From Dactylosporangium fulvum (GTDB taxonomy: Bacteria > Actinomycetota > Actinomycetes > Mycobacteriales > Micromonosporaceae): a stretch of DNA of 64,000 bases. Location of the stretch: assembly GCF_025137375.1 (NCBI RefSeq), contig NZ_CP073720.1:3372501-3436500 (forward strand), read 5' to 3'. Shown here in pieces: positions 34,830-41,968 of the stretch. The notes under the pieces are model-generated. The model did not search any database. It saw only the letters and a program-made list of their open reading frames with translations, and was not told the DNA's origin. The translations under genes and the position numbers were made by a program. The first letter of the stretch is position 1. Every line of letters starts with the position of its first letter.

Positions 34830-36098
34830 GTGGCCGATATACCCGCCGGTACCGCGGTGCTGCGGCAGTTCAACACTTCGCTGGTTCTCGCGGCGGTGCG
34901 CCAGGCGCGGCGCCCGCTGCGCATCAGCGAGATAATCAGCGTCACTCGACTAACACGGCCGACGGTCACGCAAGCCATCGAAGAACTGAAAACTGGTGGC
35001 CTCGTCGTCGAGTCCACCGACAGTCCGGACGAGGTCCGCCAGGGCCGCCCGGCCGCCGTCTTCCAACTGCGTCCAGGTGTCGATCCGGTGCTCGGCATCG
35101 ACCTCGGGCCACACGCCGTGAAGGCCCGGGTGAGTGACCTGGGCGGCAACACGCTTGCCGCCTCGGCCCGGACGGTGTCCCGGCCTAACGACGCGGTGGC
35201 GGTGTTGGCCGGGGTGCGCCGGGTCATCGACGCTTGCCTGCGCGACGCAAACCTTGACAGCGCGCAGATCGCCGACGTGGTGGTCGGCTCCCCGGGCGTG
35301 GTGGACCCGGTCGCCGGGCGGCTGCGGCTTGCCCCCAGCATGCGGGGATGGGAAACCTTCAACGTCGCGAGCCACCTGGAGAAAGAGTTCCGGTGCCGGG
35401 TCCATCTGGAAAATGACGCCAACCTGGCGGCGGTGGCGGCGGCGAGCCGGTTGCCCGGCCGCACGATCATCGCGATCCAGTGGGGTGCGCGGCTGGGCGC
35501 GGGCATCGTGATCAACGGACTGCTCCATCGCGGCAAGGACAGCGCCGCCGGCGAGGTCGGTCTGATCAGCTTGGACGACGGCGACAACTTGGCCTTCGAC
35601 CGGGACGGCAGTGGTCCGCTGGAGGCCCAGGTCGGCAGCGCGGGAATGATCAACCTGGCCCGTCACAAGTTCTCCGGCCTACCCACCACGCGGCTGCGGT
35701 CAGACCGTGAACTCACCGCAATGGACCTGTTCAACGCCGCGGCCGCCGGTGATGAGCGGGCCGTCGCCGTGCTGGACCACACCACGTGCATCCTCGCCCG
35801 TGCCCTCAGCCCGGTCATTCTCGCGCTCAACCCCGACGTCCTCGTCGTCAGCGGTGGGATCGCCCACGCCGGCGACGTCCTGTTGCAGCACCTCAGGCGG
35901 CATCTGCAGGCCCGCACGTATTGGGTGCCCGAGCTGGAGTTGTCGGAGTACGCGGAGCACACAGTGGTCATCGGCAGCGTGGAGCTGGCCCGCCAGCACA
36001 CCTGGGACCGGCGTCTGGCCGCCGCCAAGCAGAAGCTGGAGTTGTCGGAGCACGCCGAGCGCGCAGCGGCGGTCGGCGGTGTGGAGCTCACCCGGTAG
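34830..36098 (+). CDS. ROK family transcriptional regulator
   Basis: A 422-residue regulator from the GTG at 34830. The N-terminal winged helix (~10-70; PLRISEIISVTRLTRPTVTQAIEELKTGGLVVE) is followed by a ROK sugar-binding domain (VLGIDLGPHAVKARVSDLGG, HLENDANLAAVAAA, WGARLGAGIVINGLLHRG, GEVGLI). It lies divergent from the first GH18 and upstream of the second. The last ~55 residues contain a tandem duplication: ELELSEYAEHTVVIGSVELAR recurs as KLELSEHAERAAAVGGVELTR. It probably senses GlcNAc or a released glycan and controls the two GH18 genes. Confidence 0.88.
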   Translation: MADIPAGTAVLRQFNTSLVLAAVRQARRPLRISEIISVTRLTRPTVTQAIEELKTGGLVVESTDSPDEVRQGRPAAVFQLRPGVDPVLGIDLGPHAVKARVSDLGGNTLAASARTVSRPNDAVAVLAGVRRVIDACLRDANLDSAQIADVVVGSPGVVDPVAGRLRLAPSMRGWETFNVASHLEKEFRCRVHLENDANLAAVAAASRLPGRTIIAIQWGARLGAGIVINGLLHRGKDSAAGEVGLISLDDGDNLAFDRDGSGPLEAQVGSAGMINLARHKFSGLPTTRLRSDRELTAMDLFNAAAAGDERAVAVLDHTTCILARALSPVILALNPDVLVVSGGIAHAGDVLLQHLRRHLQARTYWVPELELSEYAEHTVVIGSVELARQHTWDRRLAAAKQKLELSEHAERAAAVGGVELTR

Positions 36099-36487
36099 CG
36101 CACTTGAAACCGGGTCGCTGGTCGCCCAGGCGGCACAGCAACCCGGTCCGCCTGGGCCACCGGCATCATTCGGCGCATAGCGCCGAATTCGCAGTGACCT
36201 TGACGAAACCTGCGGTGTTGACGGTGAGTTCAGCCGGGTGCTGAGGCTCGCGTTCAGGCCCGGCAGCGGGGTTCCGGCGTGCCGGAGGGTTGGCCGTGAA
36301 GGGTTCCGCTACTGCATAAGGCCTGGTCGGCGGCAACTCCGCTGCCTGCGGCACTGCGTGTGCCGAAGAACTGGCGGGCCCGGCTCCATCGATTGAACCG
36401 ATCCTTGCCCTAGACGATCAACGCATGGTGCGCTAGGTTCTCGGCCAATAGAAAGTGAGCTTTCGAATACCGGAGAGTAACCTAGCT
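36099..36487. other. Intergenic stretch upstream of GH18 gene 2
   Basis: A 389-base gap. A minus-strand frame (36166-36354) has a protein-like end, PAELTVNTAGFVKVTANSAL, but no good start and may be a scrap of a lost gene. The right-hand end contains the promoter and the GAAAG...CTTTC element of the GH18 gene. Nothing else is apparent. Confidence 0.4.
36451..36464. promoter_or_regulatory. Candidate operator upstream of GH18 gene 2
   Basis: GAAAG-TGAG-CTTTC, a perfect 5-base-arm palindrome about 24 bases before the GH18 ATG, overlapping the probable promoter. It resembles the element upstream of the first GH18 gene (GAAAGNNNGCTT). Confidence 0.4.
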
Positions 36488-38065
36488 ATGAAAACACCCC
36501 TGTCACGGCGGTTACGCATGCTCGGCACGCTCACAGTGCTCACTTGCACGCTCGGCGCGGGGACCGCGGCTGTCCTTGCCGCGCCGGTCCAGGCGGCGCC
36601 GACCGCGCCGGGCACGCCGATTCCCTCACACGTGTTCGCCCCGTACTTCTACAGCGGTTCCTCCGCCGACACGCTGTACCAGGCCAGCCAAGAGTCCGGT
36701 GCCAAGTACCTGACCCTGGCCTTCCTGCAGACCCGGAAGCACGGAGACTGCACGGTCTACTGGAACGGCCGTGCCGACTCGCCGGTCGGGCCGACCTACG
36801 CCGCCGGCATCGCGGCCATTCGAGCCGCCGGCGGCGACGTCTACCCCTCCTTCGGTGGAGCCGCCGCCACTTCCGGGTCCCTCACCGAACTGGCCGACAG
36901 CTGCCAAGACGTCAACGCGATCGCGGACGAGTTCAAGCGTGTCATCACCGCGTACAACTTCACCCGCATCGACCTGGACATCGAAGAGGAGTCACTGGCC
37001 AACCCCGCCAACTGGCCAGGCATCGACCGGCGTAACAAGGCCATCAAGATCGTTCAGGACTGGGCAAGGGACACCGGCCGCACGGTCGAGTTCGTCTATA
37101 CCCAGCCGACCTTCACCGACGGCCTGAACAACGGCAGCATGTTCCTGTTGCAGAACGCGGTCAACAACGGCACCCGCATCGACGGCATCCACCTCATGAC
37201 CTTCAACTTCTACGACGACATCTCCGAAGCGTGCAAGGCGAAGACCGGACCCCCGCACGACATGGCCGCGGCGACGTTCAAGGCCGCCAACGCGACCTAC
37301 AACATCCTCCACGGGTTGTACCCGCAGAAGACCCCGGCCCAGTTGTGGGGCATGATCGGCATCATCGCGATGCCAGGTCCGTCCGACTTCGGCGAGTGCG
37401 AGACGTTCACCACCCAGGACGCCGTGAAGGTGCTCAACTGGGCCATCCAGAAGAACATCCACGGCCTCTCGTTCTGGTCGCTGCAACGGGATCAACGAGC
37501 TACCAGCCGGACGTACAACTGGAAGCCGTACCAGTTCGCGCAGACGTTCGCGCCGTTCACGCATGGCGACAACTCGGCCCAGACGGCCATCACGGCCACG
37601 GTGACGGGTGGTCCACTCAGCCTCGCCGTCGGCGACATGTCGCCGGTGGCGCTTCCGGCCGTCGCACTCAACGGCCAGGACCAGGTGGCGACCGGGCCCC
37701 TCAGTCGCGTCACGGTGGTCGACGCCCGGGGTACCAACGCCGGCTGGAACGTGACCGGGCAGGTCAGCGACTTCCGGTCACCGGCCGGGAACCAGACCAT
37801 CGCCGCGGCGAACCTCGGCTGGGCACCGGCCGCCAGCCTGGTGCCGGGCGGCATGAACCTGATCCGCACCACCACCGACTCGGTGGTCGTCGCAGGGCCT
37901 GCGAAGGCGCCGGGCTCGGGCCTGTCCACGCCGCAGACATTGTGCTCGTCCGGGGCCGGCGCGAGCACCGGGACGTTTGACTGCGGGGCCACCCTGAACC
38001 TGGGCGTGCCCTACAACGCGGCGCTGGGGACCTACACCGGCGTGCTGACTCTGACGCTCGTCTGA
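36488..38065 (+). CDS. Secreted GH18 family protein with WxL-like C-terminal domain
   Basis: A 525-residue exported protein from ATG 36488 with a signal peptide ending around LAAPVQAA. The GH18 barrel resembles the PF-ChiA-like branch (FAPYFYSGSSADTLYQ...KYLTLAFLQ). Its catalytic motif is divergent: FTRIDLDIEE in place of DGIDIDWE, keeping both inner Asp and the acid Glu166 but losing the first Asp and the Trp. Residues ~370-525 repeat the tail of the first GH18 (LNGQDQVATGPLSRVTVVDA, NAGWNVTGQVSDF, NLGWAPAA). An anchor-like membrane protein gene follows across a hairpin. It is probably active on GlcNAc linkages. Confidence 0.82.
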   Translation: MKTPLSRRLRMLGTLTVLTCTLGAGTAAVLAAPVQAAPTAPGTPIPSHVFAPYFYSGSSADTLYQASQESGAKYLTLAFLQTRKHGDCTVYWNGRADSPVGPTYAAGIAAIRAAGGDVYPSFGGAAATSGSLTELADSCQDVNAIADEFKRVITAYNFTRIDLDIEEESLANPANWPGIDRRNKAIKIVQDWARDTGRTVEFVYTQPTFTDGLNNGSMFLLQNAVNNGTRIDGIHLMTFNFYDDISEACKAKTGPPHDMAAATFKAANATYNILHGLYPQKTPAQLWGMIGIIAMPGPSDFGECETFTTQDAVKVLNWAIQKNIHGLSFWSLQRDQRATSRTYNWKPYQFAQTFAPFTHGDNSAQTAITATVTGGPLSLAVGDMSPVALPAVALNGQDQVATGPLSRVTVVDARGTNAGWNVTGQVSDFRSPAGNQTIAAANLGWAPAASLVPGGMNLIRTTTDSVVVAGPAKAPGSGLSTPQTLCSSGAGASTGTFDCGATLNLGVPYNAALGTYTGVLTLTLV

Positions 38066-38079
38066 CCCGCCTATCCGCT

Positions 38080-38124
38080 CACCGGGCGTCAGGGTGATGA
38101 TCCACCCATCCCTGACGCCCGGTG
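38080..38124 (+). terminator. Intercistronic hairpin (attenuator) between GH18 gene 2 and the DUF916-like gene
   Basis: A 15-base perfect stem (CACCGGGCGTCAGGG with its complement) around a 15-base loop, beginning 14 bases after the GH18 stop and ending 21 bases before the next start. It may act as a partial terminator, giving more enzyme than anchor. Confidence 0.7.
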
Positions 38125-38145
38125 CCTTGCACGACAGGAGCGACC

Positions 38146-39180
38146 GTGACCGAGCTGGCCCGCCCCCACATCCGATCCGGCCGTGCGATGGTCGCGGTCG
38201 GCCTCCTCCTGGTCCTGTCCAACGTATGGCCCGCCATACCGGCCACGGCCGCCCCCACCGAGAATGCCATTCAATGGGCCGTCGGCCCTGCCCCCTCCGC
38301 CAGCGGCGAAACCCGCTCCACCATCGACTACACCCTTCCGCCGGACACCGAAATCACCGACCGGGTGGCCATCAGCAATCTCGGCGCCGAGGCATTGACC
38401 CTCGCCGTCTACGCCACCGACGCGTTCACCACGCCGGAGGGCAGCTTCACGTTGCTGACCGCCGACCAGCGACCGGTCGACCTGGGCAGCTGGATCACCT
38501 TCGAATCGCCCACCATCACCATCGCCCCGGGCACCACGGTCCAAGTGCCGTTCCGCATGGCGCTGCCCAAGGACGCCACGCCCGGAGACCACGCGGCCGG
38601 CATCGTCGCCAGCCGTCAGGTTCCCGGCTCGGCCGACGGCACCACCCGCCTCGCTGTCGACCAGCGCGTGGGCACGCGCGTCTACGTGCGCGTCAACGGC
38701 ACCCTGAGCCCCGCGCTGTCCATCACCAAACTGTCGGTCGACTACGGCGCAGCCGTATACCCGTTCCGCAACCGGGATGCCGCAGTCACATACACGGTGC
38801 ACAACAGTGGCAACATCCGGCTCGGCGGCACCGGGACCATCTCGCTGCTCACACCGTTCGGCACGCGAATGGCACAGTCCCAGCCGGTATCGATCCCACC
38901 GCTGCTGCCCGACGAATCCTTCACAGCCACCGTCGCCATCGGCGGCGCGTTCCCGGCCGGTCGAGTCACAGCTCGGATGGACCTCGACGGCGTGAACCCG
39001 CCCGGCGTGGTGCCGCTGGACACCCCGCACCAGCGCCAGACCGCTACGACATGGGCGGTGCCGTGGCTGCTCACCGCCGTCGTCGTCGCCATCCTATTGG
39101 CCTGGCCCGGCCGCCGCTTCCTGCGCACCGGCTACTTGAGCATCCTTCGCCGCAACCGCCCGGCAGCCGCGGAACTGTGA
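38146..39180 (+). CDS. DUF916/WxL-anchor-like surface protein with C-terminal membrane helix
   Basis: A 344-residue exported membrane protein. AGGAG five bases before the GTG at 38146 sets the start. It has a signal sequence (~15-40), an extracellular beta-sandwich region typical of DUF916/WxL peptidoglycan-binding proteins (SIDYTLPPDTEITDRVAISN-like segment, then VPFRMALPKDATPGDHAAGIVA), a second beta domain (AVTYTVHNSGNIRLGGTGTI), and one helix near the C-terminus (WLLTAVVVAILLAWPG) with a basic tail. In Firmicutes such proteins accompany WxL-domain proteins. Here it directly follows a WxL-like-tailed GH18, suggesting it holds those enzymes at the surface. Confidence 0.8.
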   Translation: MTELARPHIRSGRAMVAVGLLLVLSNVWPAIPATAAPTENAIQWAVGPAPSASGETRSTIDYTLPPDTEITDRVAISNLGAEALTLAVYATDAFTTPEGSFTLLTADQRPVDLGSWITFESPTITIAPGTTVQVPFRMALPKDATPGDHAAGIVASRQVPGSADGTTRLAVDQRVGTRVYVRVNGTLSPALSITKLSVDYGAAVYPFRNRDAAVTYTVHNSGNIRLGGTGTISLLTPFGTRMAQSQPVSIPPLLPDESFTATVAIGGAFPAGRVTARMDLDGVNPPGVVPLDTPHQRQTATTWAVPWLLTAVVVAILLAWPGRRFLRTGYLSILRRNRPAAAEL

Positions 39181-39255
39181 TCCGATCTGATCCACGCTAT
39201 CTCGCTGCGCCCGGCGAGGCCGCCGGCCGCCGGGCGGTCCTTCGGCGGCGCGCGC

Positions 39256-39717
39256 CTACTCGGAGGTCAGCTGCTGCGCCAGCCGATCCAGGCCGCCCTT
39301 GATCAGCTGCGCGTACTCATCATCGCCAAGCGCGCCGATCCCGGCCTGTGCACGCTGGAGGTACTCGCGGGCACGGCCGAGATCGCCGAGCTTGCGGTAG
39401 CACTCAGCCAGGTTGAGGTGCAACGACGGATACAAACCGGCCACCGGCAGCGTCACCCCGGCCTGGGCAACCCGGGCATCGGTGAGCAGGTCGGCCGCCG
39501 TCAGCGCTCGCTGATCCCAGACCAACTCCTGGTGGACGTCGTCCTGCACATCGGCCATCGCGTGCGCGAGGACGCAAACGTGCAAAGGATCGCCTTGCTC
39601 TCCGCCGATCTCATCCCAGATCTGCGCGAACACGTCGCGAGCAGCCTCACGCTGGCCTTGATGATGATGCAGCTGCACCCCTTGGTTGATACGGGCGAGC
39701 GTTGCATCGGTGATCAT
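39256..39717 (-). CDS. Tetratricopeptide-repeat-like protein
   Basis: A 153-residue soluble helical protein. AGGAG seven bases before the ATG at 39717 sets the start. Helix-turn-helix pairs include REAARDVFAQIWDEIGGEQGD and the clear TPR unit LHLNLAECYRKLGDLGRAREYLQRAQ. It resembles small TPR proteins linked to tetratricopeptide families in Streptomyces. It has no catalytic motif and probably mediates protein-protein contacts. Its neighbours are the anchor gene and a sulfotransferase; any functional link is unclear. Confidence 0.7.
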   Translation of the reverse strand: MITDATLARINQGVQLHHHQGQREAARDVFAQIWDEIGGEQGDPLHVCVLAHAMADVQDDVHQELVWDQRALTAADLLTDARVAQAGVTLPVAGLYPSLHLNLAECYRKLGDLGRAREYLQRAQAGIGALGDDEYAQLIKGGLDRLAQQLTSE

Positions 39718-39856
39718 CGGCTGCTCCTGCACGGCTCATTTCGCGACGACGGCATGGATCGTACTTTGCCGCAAAACCATCGGCAGAACAGCCCGATTCC
39801 TCTGCGAGTCCCAAGACACGCACGCGCCGAGGCCGCCCTCTGAAAGGTGTTCGAGA

Positions 39857-40690
39857 TCAGCGGTGGTCGGTGTCGCGTCCGGCTCGAGGTTGCGGATGAT
39901 CAAGGCGATGATCAGCGCCCGCAAGGTAAGTCCGGTGATACTGCTCGATCCACTGCTGGTTGAGTCCGTCTGCTTGGCGTCGATGCCGTGCAGCTACGGC
40001 GGAGGCCCGGTCGGGCGCGTTGATGCCGAGAAACTCCAGGATGCTGCGGGTCGTGGTGACCATGTCGTCGTCGAGGTGTTCGTAGGTCACCCGATGGGGT
40101 TGGATGCCCCATGAGGCGAACCATGCCTCCCAAGCGGCGTTGTGCTCCTCGATCATGTCCATGAAGCGCCTGATCGCTCCGGCGTCGAACCTGGGTGTCT
40201 GCCCGTTGCCGCTGTTGCCGCTGATCTCACCGTTGCCGCCGATGAACCACGTGTTGGTCTGCTCGGCGCGTAGCCAGGAGACGGCTTGTGCCAGGACGTC
40301 GTGGCGTCGCAGGTAGATGAAGCGGGTGCGGCCGAATGCCCGGTTCAGCAGCGCGACATCGTCGCCGGTGAGGTCCTGGTGAATCGCTGCGAGCTTGTCA
40401 ACGACTTCATCGAGTGTTCCCCACATGAGTTTCGCGCCGAACACGCCGTTCAGGGTGCTTCCGGCTGCACGCGCGGCCTGCGCGTAGTCCGCGTAATTGA
40501 AGCCACCTTCGGCGGTGCGAGGGATCTGCCATCGATCGGCCCAGAGCCGTTCGTCAGGCGCACGAAAATACGCCTGAGGGTGACCGCAGACCCCCGTGGA
40601 ATTCAGCAGCCCGAGAAGTAGGGAGCTGCCTGTGCGGGGCGTGGCGCAGACGAAGTACGAGTCGGCGCGGTATGCGATCTCCGTGGGCAT
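39857..40690 (-). CDS. Stf0 family sulfotransferase
   Basis: A 277-residue cytoplasmic sulfotransferase of the Stf0 type, whose mycobacterial member makes trehalose-2-sulfate from PAPS. The PAPS 5'-phosphate loop is SYFVCATPRTGSSLLLGLL near the N-terminus, and FGRTRFIYLRRHDVLAQAVS is the 3'-phosphate segment; TYEHLDDDMVTTTRSILEFLGI is typical of the C-terminal half. The last ~15 residues (HPQPRAGRDTDHR) look unconstrained. No ribosome-binding site is clear, so the ATG at 40690 is chosen over the TTG at 40708. The acceptor is unknown. Confidence 0.82.
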   Translation of the reverse strand: MPTEIAYRADSYFVCATPRTGSSLLLGLLNSTGVCGHPQAYFRAPDERLWADRWQIPRTAEGGFNYADYAQAARAAGSTLNGVFGAKLMWGTLDEVVDKLAAIHQDLTGDDVALLNRAFGRTRFIYLRRHDVLAQAVSWLRAEQTNTWFIGGNGEISGNSGNGQTPRFDAGAIRRFMDMIEEHNAAWEAWFASWGIQPHRVTYEHLDDDMVTTTRSILEFLGINAPDRASAVAARHRRQADGLNQQWIEQYHRTYLAGADHRLDHPQPRAGRDTDHR

Positions 40691-40747
40691 CGCCGGATGC
40701 AATCGCAACGACAGTCAGGCATGCAACCCGATTCTGTGGAACTGGAT

Positions 40748-41725
40748 TCAGACCGCGGCGAGGGCTTTGGTGATGTTCCACTCGGCCAGGTCCAGCATCC
40801 ACTGCCGATTCGGGAAGTCGGTGTCCGCGATGCGTAGTGGTCCCTCGATCAGCGACAGGACCTGGGCATACCGGTAGAGCTCCAGCCTGTGGAGGTCGAG
40901 GTCGACCGGACGCAGAGCCGGGTACGCGTCGCCGAAGCGCAGTTGCAGGAAGGCGTGCTCCCACTCAACGTCGAAGTACGTCAACCCCTCGATGTCGATC
41001 ATGGCGGGTTCGCCGGAGGGCGTGACGAGCACGTGATCTGGTCCGAGTTCGCCGTGTACCAGCCCGTATTCCTCGCGCGCGGTGATCGCGCGACGCAGGT
41101 GACGCACGTGGTCGGCGATCTGTTCGTGCGCGTCGGCGAGCCGGGTGTCGCGGACGGCCGCCGCGTCGAGGTGAGCCAGCGCCCGGTCCGTGATGACGTC
41201 CTCGGCGCGCCGGGTCTGGGACGCCTCGCCACGGGCGATGGCGGCGAGTTTGCCGTAGTGCGGGCCGAATGTGGTGTGCATGCGGCGCAAGGAGTCGCCA
41301 AGTGCGGACAGTGGTGTCGCGGCTGCGGCCGGGTCTCGTTCCATCAGCGCTTCGAGTGTCAGCGCGCCGACATCCTCGACCAGCGCGATGTCGGCGGGGA
41401 GGTAGCGGCTGTCGCGGTCGAGCATCAGCAGGCGCGGTGTCCGCACGCCCGCGGCTGTGAGGGCCGCGTGGTTGGCGGCGAACAGTTCGGCGCCCGACGC
41501 GTCGGTGAACGGATCGTCCGGGACAGCCGATGATGCCGGCCAGTAGTTTTCGGCCGGTGCCCACACGTAGAGGATCACCGTCGTCTGGTCGTCGAGCCGG
41601 AGCCGGTAGGCACCTTTTTTGCTGCCGCCGGTCAGCCGGTCCAGGGCAGCGAGTCTACGGTCGCTGCCCAGTTGTTCCGCCACCAGGTCGCGCACATCAT
41701 CCGGTCGCAGGAACACCCGTGTCAT
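40748..41725 (-). CDS. Aminoglycoside phosphotransferase (APH) family kinase
   Basis: A 325-residue APH-fold kinase. It has an N-terminal nucleotide lobe (LTGGSKKGAYRLRLDDQTTVILYVW) and the catalytic loop LVHGELGPDHVLV. In that loop the Asp and Asn of the usual HGDLHxxN are Glu and His, so activity is uncertain. The metal-binding DxD-type motif is present as AMIDIEG. Close relatives include fructosamine-kinase-like and antibiotic kinases. Its substrate cannot be inferred. It lies between the sulfotransferase and GH92 genes on the same strand. Confidence 0.75.
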   Translation of the reverse strand: MTRVFLRPDDVRDLVAEQLGSDRRLAALDRLTGGSKKGAYRLRLDDQTTVILYVWAPAENYWPASSAVPDDPFTDASGAELFAANHAALTAAGVRTPRLLMLDRDSRYLPADIALVEDVGALTLEALMERDPAAAATPLSALGDSLRRMHTTFGPHYGKLAAIARGEASQTRRAEDVITDRALAHLDAAAVRDTRLADAHEQIADHVRHLRRAITAREEYGLVHGELGPDHVLVTPSGEPAMIDIEGLTYFDVEWEHAFLQLRFGDAYPALRPVDLDLHRLELYRYAQVLSLIEGPLRIADTDFPNRQWMLDLAEWNITKALAAV

Positions 41726-41918
41726 GATCGCCTTTCCTCAGGTTGGCCCGGCCATGTTGCCCGACGGAGCCGCACGGCGCAATCGAGTTGTCACCAGTTC
41801 CAGATCCTGGCGCTGCAAGAGGGACCCGGACAGGATCTCGTCGTAATGGTCGAACCGGTCCGTGGCCAGGGTGGATGACACTGTCGGCACCCGCAACGTC
41901 GAGGCCCGCGACAGCGCG

Positions 41919-41950
41919 CAGGGGCTGAAGACGGTCGCCTTCAGCCCCTG
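41919..41950 (-). terminator. Terminator hairpin after the GH92 gene
   Basis: A perfect 12-base stem (CAGGGGCTGAAG with its complement) around an 8-base loop, starting 19 bases beyond the GH92 stop. The adjoining plus-strand frame AQGLKTVAFSPWAAERLT before 41969 is probably fortuitous. Confidence 0.65.
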
Positions 41951-41968
41951 GGCTGCCGAGCGTCTGAC

